NCBI RefSeq assembly: GCF_003606385.1
Contig: NZ_CP032514.1
Span: 1,240,001 to 1,304,000 of the forward strand
Source: Actinomyces lilanjuaniae
GTDB lineage: Bacteria; Actinomycetota; Actinomycetes; Actinomycetales; Actinomycetaceae
DNA length: 64,000 bases
Reading direction: 5' to 3'
The position numbers and the translations under genes were made by a program. Positions 45,622-56,327 of this stretch are shown piece by piece. Below the pieces are notes generated by a model. That model ran no database searches and was not told the origin of the DNA. It saw only the letters and a program-made list of their open reading frames with translations. Positions within the stretch are counted from its first letter, which is position 1. Each line of letters begins with the position of its first letter.

Positions 45622-47367
45622 TGGCTGGCGGTCCCGCCCGGGGAGGGCTTGCTGCGGCAGGAGGTGTTGCCGGGCTCACCCTCGCGTCCCGTGTGCTGGG
45701 GCTGGGACGCTGGGTGGTCCAGGCGGTCACCGTCGGGTCCGGAACAGTCGCAGGCGCGTACAGCACCGCCAACCAGGTGCCCAACGTGCTCTATGAGGTC
45801 GTGGTGGGCGGAGCGCTGGCCGCTACCGTGGTCCCTCTCCTGGCGGGGGCAGTTAGTGGCGGTCGCCAGGAGGAGGTGCGTACCACCGCCAGCGGCCTGC
45901 TGGGAGTCGTCCTGGCAGTCCTGACCCCCTTGGCGATCCTCCTGGCCGTCCTGGCTGAGCCTGTGTCCGCCGCCTTCCCGGTCTCCCAGGGGGTGGACGC
46001 CTCGGTACAGGTCTCCCTCGTGGCTGGGTTCCTACGAATGTTCGCCCTCCAGGTCCCCTGTACGGACTTGGCGTCGTCCTGACTGGGATCCTGCAGGCTC
46101 ACGGCTCCTTCACCTGGCCGGCGCTGACACCAGTGCTGTCCTCGGTCACGGTCATGGGTGCCTATGGGCTCTACGCGGCGATGGGCGGGTGGCAGCCGGA
46201 GGGGGCGAGGCCTCCCTGTACGTCCTGGGCTGGGGGACCACAGCAGGCGTGGCTGCCCTGAGCCTGCCTCTGCTGTGGCCGGTGCACCGCCTGGGACTGG
46301 GTCTGCGTCCCACCCTGGGCCTGGGGGGAGCCCTCGCCCGACGTGCCTGGCGCCTGGGGGCAGCCGGGGTGTGGACGCTCCTGGCCCAGCAGCTGAGCGT
46401 CGTAGTGGTCCTGGCACTGGCCCGGTCGGCAGGGACCACGGGGACCGTGGCCGTCTACCAGTACACCCAGGCGGTCTACGCGCTGCCTTACGCTGTCCTG
46501 GTCGTGCCGGTTGCCACCGTCCTCTACCCGCGCCTGTCGGCAGCATTCGAGACCCGGCAGCACGGGGACCGGCTGGAGGCGGGGCAGGAGCAGCAGGTGC
46601 CGACCAACAGCCCCGACGGCTGCGACGGTCGTGCCGGGGAGCGCGGCGGTGAGGGTACCGGGTCCAGGGGGCAGTCGTCTCCCGGGGCTTTTCCTGGGAC
46701 TGCTCGGCAGCTGGTGGCTGATGCCACCGCCCTGGTGACTGCCGTGGCGCTTGCGGGTGCCGGGATGCTGTTGGTGGTCTCCCAGGTGGCGGAGCGCTTC
46801 TTCAGCCTCCTGGCCCCGGTGGAGGGTATGGGACCTGCGCTGGCGGTGCTATCTCCCGCGCTGGTGGGCTACGCCCTGATCTATCAGGTCACGCGTGTGC
46901 TCTACGCCGCGGATCATGCTGGTGACGCCGCTAGATCGACAGTGGCTGGCTGGCTGGCTGTCGCGGTCGCCTCGGCCGTGTGTGTCCGCATCCTGGCTCC
47001 CCAGGGGGCTGACGCCTCAGGGACTCTGGTGGCTCTGGCACTGGGACAGGGCGTGGGGATGACGGTGGCGGCTGTCGGCCTGGGGGCTGCTGTCGCGCGC
47101 CGCTTCGGTGCGCAGGTGCTGGCAGGAAGCCTGGCCGTCCTGGGAGCAGGCATACCGGTCGTGGCGCTTCTTGGTCTCGGCCTGCGTGCTGCCGTGGCGG
47201 CCGTGGAGCCGGTGGCTGTCGCGGCGGCTCTCGCCGCTGTAGGGGCCGTCGTGTGTGCGGCGGCGGTGGCTGCGGCAGCCGCAGCGGCACATCGTGGCAT
47301 CCTCCACGTCCTGCGGGGTCGCCGTGGCCCCGCTGACACGGGTTCTCTGGGTAAGGAGCAGGTATGA
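45621..47367 (+). CDS. MurJ-like lipid flippase (two frameshifts, near 46055 and 46187)
   Basis: A MATE/MOP-superfamily flippase with about fourteen membrane segments. The start GLTLASRVLGLGRWVVQAVT and NQVPNVLYEVVVGGALAATV are typical of MurJ/MviN. Two missing bases break the frame: the C4 run at 46055-46058 (restores QVPLYGLGVVLTGILQAHGS) and the GGG at 46187-46189 (restores MGGVAAGGGEASLYVLGWG). The restored protein has 582 residues, ending in coils. It lies between a lipid-sugar transferase and a glycosyltransferase. The stop overlaps the next gene (ATGA). Confidence 0.8.
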
Positions 47368-48533
47368 GTGCTCAGGCCCGGGGGCGTCGCCCCCACGTGC
47401 TGCAGGTCAGCGGGATGGCAGCAGGCGGTGTGCGCGCCCATCTGGCGCAGTGCGCGCGCCTTCTGGCTGCTGACGGCTGCGACGTGCTGGTGGCTGCTCC
47501 TGCTGCGGTGCTGGAGGGGCTTGACACCGGGCGGGCGCACCGGGAGGTGCTGGGGATCGGCTCACGGCCCTCGGCCCGCGTGGCGGGTGCCCTGGTACGG
47601 CTGCGCCGGTTGGCGCGTGGTGCCGAGGTCCTGCACGCCCACGGCCTGAGGGCGGGGGCACTGGCCGCCGTGGCGGTAGGAGGGCGGCGAGTGGGTCGGC
47701 CCAGGCTAGTGGTCACCGTCCATAACCTCACGGTTGGGGGGCGACTGGCTCGGCTCGTGGGGGGCGGCCTGGAGGGCCTGGTGGCAGCTCGCGCCGACCT
47801 GGTCCTGGCTGTCAGCCCTGACCTGGCCGGGCGAGCCCAGGGCCGGGGAGCCGCCGCCGTGGAGCTGGCTGTAGTCCCGGCGCCGTGGGCTCCCAGAGGG
47901 GGGGCCGAGACCATGGCCGCCTCCGGGGACGTGCCTGAACCTGCTTCCGGGAGCATGTCCGATGCGGCGTCAGACGCCGTGCCCAGTGCGGTGTGGGCAC
48001 CCGGACTCCGCCGGGTCCTGACCGTGGCCCGGCTGGCGCCCCAGAAGGGCCTGGACGTGCTGCTGGACGCTGCTGCCGTCCTGGGACGTCGTGCGGCAGA
48101 AGGCAGGCTGCCCACGCTCGAGTGGGTCGTCGTTGGTGACGGTCCCGCACGGGCGGAGGCCCAGCAGCGCATTGACGCCGAGAGCCTGCCTGTCAGGCTC
48201 TTGGGGCGTCGCGAGGGAGCCGCTGCGCTCATGGCGCAGGCGGAGGTCGTCGTCCAGACCAGCCTGTGGGAGGGACAGCCCCTGACTCTCCAGGAGGCCC
48301 TGCGAGCCGGGGCAGCCGTCGTGGCCACCGACGTGGGCGGCACGGCCCTCACGGTCCGTGGCGGGGCGGTGCTTGTGCCACCCTGCTCCCAGGAGGTGGC
48401 GGAGGCAGTTGGGGCGCTCCTGACCAGCCCCGACAGGCTGCGGCAGGCTCGGGAGCGGGCGCATGGTGCCGCCGCCAGCCTGCCCACGGACGACGATCTT
48501 CTTGTGCAGCTGCACCGGGCACTGGGCGTGTGA
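47364..48533 (+). CDS. GT4-family glycosyltransferase
   Basis: GT-B-fold glycosyltransferase, 389 residues. The N-terminal half starts with HVLQVSGMAAGGVRAHLAQ, including the Gly-rich acceptor loop. The nucleotide-sugar half shows LTVARLAPQKGLDVLLDAAA, VVGDGPARAEAQQRI and the EX7E motif in TSLWEGQPLTLQEALRAGAA. It probably adds a sugar to the lipid-linked intermediate made by the two preceding coupled genes. The substrates are unknown. Confidence 0.87.
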   Translation: MSAQARGRRPHVLQVSGMAAGGVRAHLAQCARLLAADGCDVLVAAPAAVLEGLDTGRAHREVLGIGSRPSARVAGALVRLRRLARGAEVLHAHGLRAGALAAVAVGGRRVGRPRLVVTVHNLTVGGRLARLVGGGLEGLVAARADLVLAVSPDLAGRAQGRGAAAVELAVVPAPWAPRGGAETMAASGDVPEPASGSMSDAASDAVPSAVWAPGLRRVLTVARLAPQKGLDVLLDAAAVLGRRAAEGRLPTLEWVVVGDGPARAEAQQRIDAESLPVRLLGRREGAAALMAQAEVVVQTSLWEGQPLTLQEALRAGAAVVATDVGGTALTVRGGAVLVPPCSQEVAEAVGALLTSPDRLRQARERAHGAAASLPTDDDLLVQLHRALGV

Positions 48534-48673
48534 CGCGCCGCTACCTTGGACTCTGCCACGGTGTTGTCAGGGTACTGTCAGGCGCGGTGGCCGACGGCCG
48601 CGCGCACCAGCCTGTGGCGTCGTGTCGGCAGTGGTGGTTTGCGCCCCCGCTGCGGTCGTTGACGGGAGGACCG

Positions 48674-49345
48674 ATGAGCGCTCAGGTGCCGGGGACCGCG
48701 GACGAGCGGCAGTACCGGGAGGTTGCCGCGTGCCAGCGGGTGTGGGAGGGGCCGATCTTTGCCGTTGGTGCTGAGGAGGTGGTGCTGCGCCCGGGCCAGG
48801 AGCCGGTGGCGCGCCAGGTCGTGGCCCACCACGACGCCGTGGCCGTGGTTGCCTTGAGGCAGGGCGGTGACTCCTCCCAGCCCCACGGTGCCGCAGAGGT
48901 CCTTATGGTCCGCCAGTACCGCCACCCGGTGCGTGCTGCCCTGTGGGAGGTCCCGGCAGGTCTGCTTGACGTTCCGGGGGAGTCCCCGGTAGAGGCTGCC
49001 CGGCGCGAGTTGGCCGAGGAGACCGACTACGCTGCCCAGCGCTGGGACGTCCTGGCGGACTTCTACGCCTCGCCCGGGTTCACCACCGAGGGCGTGCGGG
49101 TCTTTCTGGCTCGTGACCTGGACCTGCTGCCCCGCTCCCTCAGGAGGCCGCGTCAGGCCGAGGAGGCGGAGATCGTCCCCACCTGGGTGCCCCTGGAGGC
49201 TGCTGTCGAGGCCGTGGTCTCCGGCAGTCTCCACAATCCGTCCACCGTGATAGGACTGCTGGCCGTGCACAAGGCCCGGGCTGAGGGCTACGCGCGGCTG
49301 CGCGCTCCTGACGCGCCGTGGCTGCGCAGTCCCTACAGTCTGTGA
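48674..49345 (+). CDS. NUDIX hydrolase, ADP-ribose pyrophosphatase type
   Basis: Hydrolyses ADP-ribose or similar nucleoside diphosphates, 223 residues. The NUDIX box is GESPVEAARRELAEETDY within VPAGLLDVPGESPVEAAR. EVLMVRQYRHPVRAALWEVPA and FYASPGFTTEGVRVFLA are typical of the ADPRase branch. ATG 48674 has GGGAGGA upstream; the frame is open far upstream without similarity. In M. tuberculosis the equivalent Rv1700 follows pyrG; pyrG is absent here. Confidence 0.9.
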   Translation: MSAQVPGTADERQYREVAACQRVWEGPIFAVGAEEVVLRPGQEPVARQVVAHHDAVAVVALRQGGDSSQPHGAAEVLMVRQYRHPVRAALWEVPAGLLDVPGESPVEAARRELAEETDYAAQRWDVLADFYASPGFTTEGVRVFLARDLDLLPRSLRRPRQAEEAEIVPTWVPLEAAVEAVVSGSLHNPSTVIGLLAVHKARAEGYARLRAPDAPWLRSPYSL

Positions 49346-49670
49346 CTGCCTGGACTACCTGGCTCCCGCTCCTGCCAGTGAGGTGTGGTCAGGGCGCGGA
49401 GTACGTAGTAGCCGGGCGCGAGGTATTGCCTGCGGGATTTGTAGGCGATGCTTCAATAATAACTGCCTTTCATTGACAGATGTGTTTGATCCCACCCGGT
49501 GACACCATGTCGCCAACTTGCGGACTTCGAATTTTGCAAGCACCATATGAGTTAAAGTTGTGGAACGACGATGAACCGCACCCCGGTCCTGATCGGCCGT
49601 TGCCACACAGGACCCACGACCCCTGAGCGGCCGTGGTGAGGCCACCAGAGGAGACGGAGAGGAGCACGCC
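49346..49670. other. Promoter region of the suf operon
   Basis: 325 bases with lower GC than the surroundings from 49445 to 49560, as expected for a promoter region. A 22-codon ORF lies at 49571-49639 (MNRTPVLIGRCHTGPTTPER then PW). It has no ribosome binding site and only one Cys codon, so it is not called as a gene. GTGT (49481) and ACAC (49501) arms are present but weak. Confidence 0.4.
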
Positions 49671-50405
49671 ATGGCACAGGCTGACGACGACTCCACCCGC
49701 GCCCGGGTCCTTGACCTCATCGCGGAGAAGGGCCCCGTCTCGGCGGCGCAGCTCGCCAAGGTGCTGGGGCTGACTCCCGCGGCGGTGCGCAGGCACATCA
49801 CCGTGCTGGAGGAGTCGGAGGAGATCGAGGTCCACACCCCGGCGACGCCGTTGCGCCGCGGGCGCGGGCGTCCGGCGCGTCACTACGTGCTAACCTCCAA
49901 GGCGCGCACCAGTTTTGCGGACGGCTACTCTGACCTGGCCAGCCATGCCCTGCGCTATCTGTCCCAGGTAGCGGGGGAGCGTGCCGTAGGTTCCTTCGCC
50001 GCAGCCCGCGGGCGGGACCTGGAGCGTCGATACTGCGCCGCTGTCGAGGCGGCTGGTCAGGACCCTGCCGAGCGTGCGCGGGCACTGGCTGACGCCTTCA
50101 CCCTGGACGGCTATGCCGCCTCGGTGCGTGATGTCGGGGATGGCTCCTACGCTGTCCAGCTGTGCCAGGGCCACTGCCCTGTGCGTGAGGTGGCGGGAGA
50201 GTTCCACGAGCTGTGCGACGCCGAGACCCAGGCGATCTCCAGGCTGGTTGGCGTCCCGGTGCAGCGTCTGGCCACTCTGGCCGGGGGTGAGCACGTGTGC
50301 ACCACTCATATTCCTATCGCTGTCCCCGCGCTGCGTAAGCGTGCGGTCAGGGCGGCGAGGAGGAAGGGTCAACAACAGGCCCGACGACCGGAAGGAACCC
50401 GATGA
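49671..50405 (+). CDS. sufR: Fe-S-sensing transcriptional regulator SufR
   Basis: 244 residues. An N-terminal winged helix ([20 protein letters not shown] then [18 protein letters not shown]) includes the [13 protein letters not shown] wing. The C-terminal cluster-binding part shows [21 protein letters not shown] and HVCTTHIPI, the Cys/His set of SufR proteins. It represses its own suf operon when it holds a 4Fe-4S cluster (known for the family). Its stop overlaps sufB (ATGA). Confidence 0.93.
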   Translation: MAQADDDSTRARVLDLIAEKGPVSAAQLAKVLGLTPAAVRRHITVLEESEEIEVHTPATPLRRGRGRPARHYVLTSKARTSFADGYSDLASHALRYLSQVAGERAVGSFAAARGRDLERRYCAAVEAAGQDPAERARALADAFTLDGYAASVRDVGDGSYAVQLCQGHCPVREVAGEFHELCDAETQAISRLVGVPVQRLATLAGGEHVCTTHIPIAVPALRKRAVRAARRKGQQQARRPEGTR

Positions 50406-51841
50406 CGGCACCCACGACCGACACTGTGCGTAGCACTGACGACGAGATCATCGACTCGATACCGACGACCTACGACTTCGGCTGGCACGACTCCGACGAG
50501 GCAGGAGCCAACGCCAAGCGTGGTCTTGACGAGCAGGTCGTCCGTGAGATCTCCGCGATCAAGGGCGAGCCCGAGTGGATGCTGGCCAAGCGGCTCAAGG
50601 CCTACCAGACCTACGAGCGCAAGCCGATGCCCACGTGGGGCGTCAACCTGTCTGAGCTCGACATGGACGCGGTGAAGTACTACGTGCGCTCCACCGACCG
50701 CCCGGCAAGCTCCTGGGACGACCTGCCTGAGGACATCAAGAACACCTACGACCGTATCGGTATCCCCGAGGCGGAGCGTGAGCGGCTGGTGGCGGGTGTG
50801 GCTGCCCAGTACGAGTCCGAGGTCGTCTACCACCAGATTCGTGAGGACCTGGAGGCGCAGGGCGTCATCTTCGTGGACACGGACACCGCCGTGCGTGAGT
50901 ACCCCGAACTGGTCAGGGAGTACTTTGGCACGGTCATCCCCGCCGGCGACAACAAGTTCGCCGCCCTCAACACCGCCGTGTGGTCCGGGGGCTCCTTCAT
51001 CTACGTGCCCCCGGGCGTCCACGTGGAGATCCCCCTGCAGGCCTACTTCCGTATCAACACCGAGAACATGGGCCAGTTCGAGCGTACGCTCATCGTCGCT
51101 GACGAGGACTCCTACGTCCACTACGTCGAGGGCTGCACGGCCCCGATCTACTCCACGGACTCCCTGCACGCTGCCATCGTGGAGATCATCGTGAAGAAGA
51201 ACGCCCGCGTGCGCTACACCACCGTGCAGAACTGGTCCAACAACGTGTACAACCTGGTCACTCAGCGTGCCACCTGCGCCGAGGGGGCCACCATGGAGTG
51301 GATCGACGGGAACATCGGCTCCAAGCGGAACATGAAGTACCCGGCTGTCTTCCTCATGGGCCCCCACGCCCGGGGCGAGGCCCTGTCCATCGCCTTCGCC
51401 GGGGAGGGTCAGCACCAGGACACCGGCGCCAAGATGGTGCACATGGCGCCCCGTACCTCCAGCCACATCGTCTCCAAGTCCATCGCCCGGCACGGGGGGC
51501 GCTCCGCCTACCGCGGCCTGGTGCAGGTCATGAGGAACGCGCGCAGCTCGAAGTCCAACGTGCTGTGTGATGCGCTGCTGGTGGACGAGATCTCCCGCTC
51601 CGACACATACCCCTACGTCGACGTGCGTACTGACGACGTGGAGATGGGGCACGAGGCCACCGTCTCCAAGGTCAGCGCCGACCAGCTGTTCTATCTTATG
51701 CAGCGCGGCCTGACGGAGACGGAGGCCATGGCCACGATCGTGCGCGGATTTGTCGAGCCCATCGCCCGCGAGCTACCCATGGAGTACGCCCTGGAACTCA
51801 ACCGGCTCATCGAGCTGCAGATGGAGAACTCCGTGGGCTGA
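50402..51841 (+). CDS. sufB: Fe-S cluster assembly scaffold SufB
   Basis: 479 residues, the main scaffold of the SufBC2D complex that builds Fe-S clusters. A beta-helix core follows [20 protein letters not shown]. Conserved stretches include [40 protein letters not shown] and [20 protein letters not shown] with the active-site Cys, and [20 protein letters not shown]. The gene is coupled to sufR and is followed by sufD after 68 bases. Confidence 0.97.
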   Translation: MTAPTTDTVRSTDDEIIDSIPTTYDFGWHDSDEAGANAKRGLDEQVVREISAIKGEPEWMLAKRLKAYQTYERKPMPTWGVNLSELDMDAVKYYVRSTDRPASSWDDLPEDIKNTYDRIGIPEAERERLVAGVAAQYESEVVYHQIREDLEAQGVIFVDTDTAVREYPELVREYFGTVIPAGDNKFAALNTAVWSGGSFIYVPPGVHVEIPLQAYFRINTENMGQFERTLIVADEDSYVHYVEGCTAPIYSTDSLHAAIVEIIVKKNARVRYTTVQNWSNNVYNLVTQRATCAEGATMEWIDGNIGSKRNMKYPAVFLMGPHARGEALSIAFAGEGQHQDTGAKMVHMAPRTSSHIVSKSIARHGGRSAYRGLVQVMRNARSSKSNVLCDALLVDEISRSDTYPYVDVRTDDVEMGHEATVSKVSADQLFYLMQRGLTETEAMATIVRGFVEPIARELPMEYALELNRLIELQMENSVG

Positions 51842-51909
51842 CCGGGGCTCGCCCCCGGGGCCATGACCGTCGAGACACCTGTGAGCCGTTGAACGGCAAG
51901 GAGCCATGA

Positions 51910-53162
51910 ATGACTGAACTCGTCACCGACCACTCCAGCGCGGTGCTGGAGGGGGCGCACTCCCACGGGGATCCCCGTGCTCCCCGCTACACCTCTTCCC
52001 GGGCCGACCGTGTGACGTCCTTCGACCCGGCGGACATCCCGGTACCTCACGGGCGTGAGGAGGAGTGGCGCTTTACCCCGTCAAGCGCTTCGCCCCGCTC
52101 TTTGACGCTGACAAGGTTGCTGCGGGGTCCTCCGACGGGGGGCCGCTCAGCCAGGAGGCGGATCTTCCAGAGGGAGCGGTTGTGGAGACCGTCCCTCGCT
52201 CTGACCCGCGTCTGGGACGTGTCGGCGCACCTGTGGACCGGACCGGGGTCGTAGCCTGGACGGGCTTCTCAACCGCGACCGTCCTCACCCTGTCGGCTGG
52301 GTCTCGGCTCGAGCGCGCCGCGCGCATCAACGTCATCGGGCACGACAAGGAGCTGGTCCGCCCCACCGCCCAGCACATCCTGGTCCAGGCTGAGGCCGGC
52401 TCCCAGGGGACGGTAATCATTGACCACACCGGGGCGGCTCTGCTGACCCAGGCGGTAGAGATCCTTGTGGCTGACGGGGCCGAGCTCACGGTGGTCACCG
52501 TCCAGGGATGGGACGACACCGCTGTCCACGCCTCCAACCACCGGGTACGTGTCGAGGGGCGCGGGATCCTCAAGCACGTCGTTGTCTCCCTGGGAGGGGA
52601 CGTGCGCATCTGCCCCGACTTCGGCTTTGCCGGAGAGGGCGGGCACATCGACGCCTACGGCGTCTACTTCACCGACGCGGACCAGCACCAGGAGCACCGG
52701 CCCTACGTCGCCCACACGCAGCCGCACTGCTACTCCCGGGTCACCTACAAGGGGGCGCTGCAGGGGGAGCGTGCCCACGCCGTGTGGGTGGGGGACTGTC
52801 TCATCGGAGCCGAGGCCCGCGGGACGGATACCTACGAGCTCAACCGCAACCTGGTCCTCACCGAGGGGGCCAAGGCCGACTCCGTCCCCAATCTGGAGAT
52901 CGAGAACGGCAGCATCGAGGGAGCCGGTCACGCCAGCGCCACGGGGCGTTTTGACGACGAGCAGCTCTTCTACTTGCGCGCCCGGGGGATCACCGAGACC
53001 GAGGCCCGACGCCTGGTGGTGCTGGGCTTTTTCAACGAGATCGTCGCTGAGATCGGTGTTCCCGAAGTGGAGGACCGGCTCATGCGCGCCATCGAGGCCG
53101 AGCTGGCGCTGACCGGCGTCATCTCAGCCCCGTTCCAGGACCAGGTATCTGCCTCCTCCTAG
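51910..53162 (+). CDS. sufD: Fe-S cluster assembly protein SufD (frameshift near 52076-52079)
   Basis: Partner of SufB in the SufBC2D scaffold. The N-terminal part MTELVTDHSSAVLEGAHSHG... to PVPHGREEEWRFTP is in one frame. One more C in CCCC at 52076-52079 joins it to VKRFAPLFDADKVAAGSSDG and the beta-helix core (SRLERAARINVIGHDKELVR, GDVRICPDFGFAGEGGHIDA, DEQLFYLRARGITETEARRL). The restored protein has 417 residues. Being part of an essential pathway, it is unlikely to be truly broken. Confidence 0.93.
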
Positions 53163-53264
53163 GCACCCTCGGGCGGTGTCACGGCGTCACAAAGGCGCCA
53201 TATGCTGCCGCACCAGTATCCCCAGACACGACCATGACCACAGCCAGCCGAGAGAACTCCTTAT

Positions 53265-54014
53265 ATGAGCACCTTGACCATTAAGAACCTTCATGTCCAG
53301 GTCGAGACCAACGACGGCCCCAAACCCATTCTCAAGGGAGTGGACCTGTCGATCGACTCCCGCGAGATCCACGCGATCATGGGTCCCAACGGGTCGGGTA
53401 AGTCCACCCTGGCATACTCCATCGCCGGTCACCCTGAGTACGAGGTCACCGATGGCGAGGTCCTCCTCGACGGAGCCAACCTGTTGGAGATGAGCGTGGA
53501 CGAGCGGGCACGTGCCGGCCTGTTCCTGGCTATGCAGTACCCGGTGGAGGTACCCGGGGTGACGGTGGCAAACTTCCTGCGCACCGCCAAGACGGCCCTG
53601 GACGGGCAGGCTCCTAAGGTCCGCCAGTGGGTGGGTGAGGTCGATGCCGCCATGGAGAGGCTGCGCATGGACTCCTCCTTCTCCGAGCGTGACGTCAACA
53701 CCGGGTTCTCGGGCGGGGAGAAGAAGCGCTTCGAGATCCTCCAGATGGAGCTCCTCAAACCCCGTTTCGCCGTCCTGGACGAGACCGACTCCGGCCTGGA
53801 CGTGGATGCGCTGCGCGTGGTCTCCGAGGGAGTCAACCGTCTTCACGGCTCCTCCGACGCGGGTTTCCTCCTCATCACTCACTACACCCGGATCTTGCGT
53901 TATATCAAGCCAAGCCACGTCCACGTGTTCGTTGACGGGCGTGTCGCCGAGCAGGGGGGACCGGACCTGGCCGACCGCCTCGAGGAGGAGGGCTACGACC
54001 GGTTCCTCTCCTAG
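53265..54014 (+). CDS. sufC: Fe-S cluster assembly ATPase SufC
   Basis: ABC-type ATPase of the SufBC2D complex, 249 residues. Walker A is GPNGSGKSTL, the signature is FSGGEKKRFEILQME, and Walker B is FAVLDETDSGLDVDAL with the SufC-typical DETDSGLD. The H-loop is LLITHYTRIL. GAGAACTCC precedes the start. It lies 102 bases after sufD. Confidence 0.97.
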   Translation: MSTLTIKNLHVQVETNDGPKPILKGVDLSIDSREIHAIMGPNGSGKSTLAYSIAGHPEYEVTDGEVLLDGANLLEMSVDERARAGLFLAMQYPVEVPGVTVANFLRTAKTALDGQAPKVRQWVGEVDAAMERLRMDSSFSERDVNTGFSGGEKKRFEILQMELLKPRFAVLDETDSGLDVDALRVVSEGVNRLHGSSDAGFLLITHYTRILRYIKPSHVHVFVDGRVAEQGGPDLADRLEEEGYDRFLS

Positions 54015-54059
54015 GCGGCAAGCCCTGACACCTGCGACCCACCTGCTGGGAGGCACCCG

Positions 54060-55388
54060 ATGACCCACGCTGCCACGACTCCTACGAGCCCGGAGGAGCT
54101 TGCCCGTGTGCGAGCCGACTTTCCCTACCTGGAGCGTCCAGCCCGTAACGGCGCACCACTGGCCTACCTGGACTGGGCCGCCACCAGCCAGAAGCCAGCG
54201 GTCGTCCTGGAGGCCGAGGAACGGTACTACCGCATGAGCAACGGGGCCGCTGGACGCTCCACCTACCAGCTTGCCGACGAGGCGACAGCAGTATGGGAGG
54301 ACGCTCGTGCGGCGGTCGCTGCCTTTGTGGGTGCCCGTCCTGACCAGCTGGTCTTCACCAAGAACGCGACGGAGGCCGTCAACCTCCTGGCACTGGCAGT
54401 CGGCCATGCCAGCCTGGGCCGCCCCGCCGCCCGTGGGGGCGCCCCGTCTGCCGGTGCTGACCCTGCGCGCAGGCTGTGCCTAGGGCCAGGTGACGAGGTC
54501 GTGGTGACCCGGGCCGAGCACCACGCCAACCTGGTGCCTTGGCAGGAGCTGTGTGCGCGGACCGGGGCTGTCCTGCGCTGGATGGAGCTGGACGAGGAGG
54601 GGCGCATCGACCCTGGTTCCGTGGGCGTCCTGACCGAGCGGACCAGGGTAGTGGCCCTGACCCACGCCTCCAACGTCACCGGGGCGGTCACTCCTGTGGG
54701 GGAGATCCTGCCGCGTGCTCGCCAGGTGGGGGCGCTTGTCCTCCTGGACACCTGCCAGTCCGCGGCTCACCTGCCCCTGGATTTCGCCTCCCTGAGCGCT
54801 GACGGCGTGGACGCCATGGTGCTGTCCAGCCACAAGATGCTGGGACCCACGGGTATCGGCGCCTTGGTTGCCACTCAGGAGCTGCTGGAGGCCATGCCGG
54901 CGGTCCTGACCGGTGGCTCCATGATTGAGCACGTCTCCATGGAGTCCTCCACCTATATGAGCGGACCCGCCCGCTTTGAGGCAGGCAGCCAGCCCCTGGC
55001 CCAGGCCGCGGGCTGGCAGGCGGCCGTCGGTTACCTGGCCGAGCTGGGTATGGACTGCCTGCACGCTTCTGAGTCCCGCCTCACCACGCGCCTGCTGGAG
55101 GGGCTGGGCCAGCTGGACGGGGTCCATGTCATCGGCCCGCGCAGCACGGACGAGCGTCTTGGCGTCGTCGCCTTCAGCGTCGCGGGTGTCCATCCCCACG
55201 ACGTAGGCCAGTTCCTAGACGCTGAGGGGATCGCGGTGCGTACCGGCCATCACTGCGCCCAGCCTCTCCATGAGCACTTTGGCGTCCGGTCCTCCTCCCG
55301 GGTGTCCCTGGGGCCGTGCACCAGTGCTGAGGACGTGGACAGGTTCCTTGCTGCCGTCGGCACTGTCCGGGACTATTTTCTGAGGTGA
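54060..55388 (+). CDS. sufS: Cysteine desulfurase SufS
   Basis: PLP enzyme that takes sulfur from cysteine for cluster building, 442 residues. The cofactor Lys is in MVLSSHKMLGPTGIGAL, and the catalytic Cys is expected in the loop around IAVRTGHHCAQPLHEHFGV. YLDWAATSQKP and FTKNATEAVNLLALA are conserved. A 15-residue Ala/Gly-rich insertion (ARGGAPSAGADPARR) sits near residue 128. GGGAGG precedes ATG 54060. Confidence 0.96.
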   Translation: MTHAATTPTSPEELARVRADFPYLERPARNGAPLAYLDWAATSQKPAVVLEAEERYYRMSNGAAGRSTYQLADEATAVWEDARAAVAAFVGARPDQLVFTKNATEAVNLLALAVGHASLGRPAARGGAPSAGADPARRLCLGPGDEVVVTRAEHHANLVPWQELCARTGAVLRWMELDEEGRIDPGSVGVLTERTRVVALTHASNVTGAVTPVGEILPRARQVGALVLLDTCQSAAHLPLDFASLSADGVDAMVLSSHKMLGPTGIGALVATQELLEAMPAVLTGGSMIEHVSMESSTYMSGPARFEAGSQPLAQAAGWQAAVGYLAELGMDCLHASESRLTTRLLEGLGQLDGVHVIGPRSTDERLGVVAFSVAGVHPHDVGQFLDAEGIAVRTGHHCAQPLHEHFGVRSSSRVSLGPCTSAEDVDRFLAAVGTVRDYFLR

Positions 55389-55390
55389 TC

Positions 55391-55879
55391 ATGAACGAGC
55401 TCGACCGTCTCTACCAGCAGGTCATCCTCGACCACTCCCGCGAGCGGCACGGGGAGGGGCTCCCGCAGGACGCGCAGGCCACCAGTCACCAGGTCAACCC
55501 GACCTGTGGTGACGAGATCGACCTCGGTGTGCGTGTGGAGAACGGGGTGATCGTCTCCCTGGGGTGGCAGGGACAGGGATGCTCCATTTCCCAGGCCTCA
55601 GCCTCAGTCATGCATGACCTGGTCGATGGTGCGGACCTGGAGGCTGTGGCAAGGCTGGAACGGGACTTCTCCACCCTTATGCACTCCCGGGGACAAGGAG
55701 TTGACGAGGCGATTCTAGACGGGCTTGAGGACGCGGCCGCCTTTGAGGGGGTTTCCAAGTACCCCAACCGTGTCAAGTGTGCTCTCCTGGCCTGGATGGC
55801 GCTCAAGGACGCCCTGGCCCGCACGGGTACCTCCCTGGCGACGCACCAGGCACAGGAAGACCCTGAGCAGACGGGGTAG
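55391..55879 (+). CDS. sufU: SufU-type Fe-S assembly / sulfur transfer protein
   Basis: Zinc-containing sulfur acceptor for SufS, 162 residues. It starts MNELDRLYQQVILDHSRERH. The three Cys ligands are visible in NPTCGDEIDLGVRV, GQGCSISQASASVM and RVKCALLAWMALKDAL. An in-frame GTG at 55385 overlaps the sufS stop (GTGA) and could be the start. The tail is longer than usual by about 20 residues. Confidence 0.92.
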   Translation: MNELDRLYQQVILDHSRERHGEGLPQDAQATSHQVNPTCGDEIDLGVRVENGVIVSLGWQGQGCSISQASASVMHDLVDGADLEAVARLERDFSTLMHSRGQGVDEAILDGLEDAAAFEGVSKYPNRVKCALLAWMALKDALARTGTSLATHQAQEDPEQTG

Positions 55880-55937
55880 GCGATCGCCTGCTTCCCGGTC
55901 ACGAATAACCTGGCAAGAGCTGACAGGAGGAGACATG

Positions 55938-56327
55938 ATGACGAGTAACAACCCGACGGCACCTGCGACCCCCGATAACCCTATGGCGGCCCGGCACCAG
56001 CCGACTCCTGTGGCCTCACAGGTCGACGTCGCCGCCGTTGAGGAGGCTTTGCGTGATGTCATTGACCCGGAGCTGGGGATCAATGTGGTCGACCTGGGAC
56101 TGCTCTACGGCGTGTCGATCGAGCCGGACGGCACTGTGGTGCTGGATATGACGCTGACAACTGCCGCGTGCCCGCTGACCGACGTCATTGAGGAGCAGGC
56201 CCAGCAGGCCCTGGTCGGGATCGTCGACCAGGTGCGTATCCAGTGGGTATGGTTGCCGCCGTGGGGACCGGACAAGATCACCCCTGAGGGTCGCGAGCAG
56301 CTGCGCGCACTGGGTTTCAACGTCTGA
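55938..56327 (+). CDS. sufT: SufT-like MIP18/DUF59 Fe-S maturation protein
   Basis: 129 residues. Family features are VEEALRDVIDPELGINVVDL then GLLYGVSIEPDG and the Cys-bearing LTTAACPLTDVIEEQ. Such proteins help Fe-S cluster transfer. A 33-residue Pro/Ala-rich N-terminus precedes the domain. AGGAGG at 55925-55930 suits ATG 55938 better than ATG 55935. It closes the suf operon. Confidence 0.9.
   Translation: MTSNNPTAPATPDNPMAARHQPTPVASQVDVAAVEEALRDVIDPELGINVVDLGLLYGVSIEPDGTVVLDMTLTTAACPLTDVIEEQAQQALVGIVDQVRIQWVWLPPWGPDKITPEGREQLRALGFNV

Noticed and set aside
49571..49639. A 22-codon ORF before sufR as a leader peptide
   Set aside because: It has one Cys codon only, no codon run and no clear ribosome binding site. 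There is nothing to support attenuation.
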